Below, one piece after another: positions 42,489 through 42,584 of a DNA stretch of 42,584 nucleotides. A program made the translations under genes and the position numbers. Position 1 is the first letter of the stretch. Each line of letters begins with the position of its first letter. The stretch covers positions 1 through 42,584 of the forward strand of contig JAGLDP010000038.1 of the NCBI GenBank assembly GCA_023145515.1. The letters are read 5' to 3'. The DNA is from Bacteroidales bacterium (GTDB lineage Bacteria > Bacteroidota > Bacteroidia > Bacteroidales > UBA12481). The notes beneath the pieces were generated by a model that worked only from the letters and a program-made list of their open reading frames with translations, was not told the origin of the DNA and did no database searches.

Positions 42489-42584
42489 AACTTCTCGCAT
42501 GAATTACGTTTGCTGCAGCTATCGCAAAACTTCGGATCACATTCCGGATCAAGACTCAAGGCCTTGCGTTTTATGAATATCCCT
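42485..42584 (-). CDS. C-terminal end of a Cys-rich protein, cut by window edge
   Basis: Open minus-strand frame running in from the right edge: GIFIKRKALSLDPECDPKFC, then DSCSKRNSCEKL and a TGA that overlaps the ATG of the Tat-type ferredoxin. Four Cys in the last 20 residues suggest a metal or Fe-S site. The family cannot be told from 32 residues. It is the first visible gene of the redox operon. Confidence 0.65.
   Translation of the reverse strand, partial: GIFIKRKALSLDPECDPKFCDSCSKRNSCEKL

Overview
The window comes from a member of the Bacteroidota, probably a polysaccharide-degrading, largely fermentative or anaerobic marine or sediment lineage (my inference, Marinilabiliales-like). Evidence: an ECF sigma / FecR / SusC-with-STN / SusD locus, a type IX secretion sorting domain, FISUMP domains, 6-bladed propeller proteins, TAnnTTTG-type promoters, and several sulfatases.

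Layout. 3-2018: a TonB-dependent receptor cut by the left edge. 2051-3190: a double GNAT-like protein. 3258-13633 (+): a polysaccharide utilisation locus made of ECF sigma, FecR anti-sigma, SusC, SusD, a PKD surface lipoprotein, a secreted DUF4874/DUF4832 protein and a membrane acyltransferase-like protein. 13638-15852 (-): a NatAB-type ABC exporter. 15907-17394: a sulfatase. 17413-19053 (-): a FISUMP lipoprotein. 19416-20642: a membrane histidine kinase. 20643-28621: a heavily rearranged accessory region holding three AAA/DUF4143 ATPases, a propeller lipoprotein-like gene, a second sulfatase, two 3'-half tRNA-Met remnants, a deleted copy of the sulfatase, a decayed copy of the 3' end of an ABC permease gene, and several short tandem-repeat tracts. 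28622-42584 (-): one tightly packed operon (many ATGA start/stop overlaps) encoding, in transcription order, the end of a Cys-rich protein, a Tat-type ferredoxin, a NapH/NosR-like membrane ferredoxin, a membrane-anchored PQQ-like propeller protein (frameshifted), a NuoE-NuoF-ferredoxin fusion, a [2Fe-2S]/GltD-like flavoprotein, a second PQQ-like propeller, a GT4 glycosyltransferase, and a MacB/Lol-like ABC ATPase and permease.

The most unusual signal is a family of 7- and 8-bp tandem repeats. On the coding strand the units read in all three frames as the same short peptide cycle (KAQGSRL, ESRVPSP, FEVRSSK, ESPNHRIT) without stop codons. Inside genes the tracts sit at inter-domain linkers: between two GNAT domains, at the hinge of a GT-B glycosyltransferase, between Fe-S and FAD domains, and between a membrane anchor and a propeller. 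One 8-bp tract coincides with a frameshift that a gain of one unit would repair, so it may be a phase switch. The same words build the leader of the second sulfatase, surround its stop codon and run into a tRNA remnant.

The rearranged region is best explained by an old tandem duplication of [sulfatase - permease 3' end], with DUF4143 ATPase genes lying at the junctions and each copy later losing a different part. The large redox operon looks like an NADH-linked Fe-S/flavin relay connected to a membrane ferredoxin. Its physiological partner cannot be read from the sequence.
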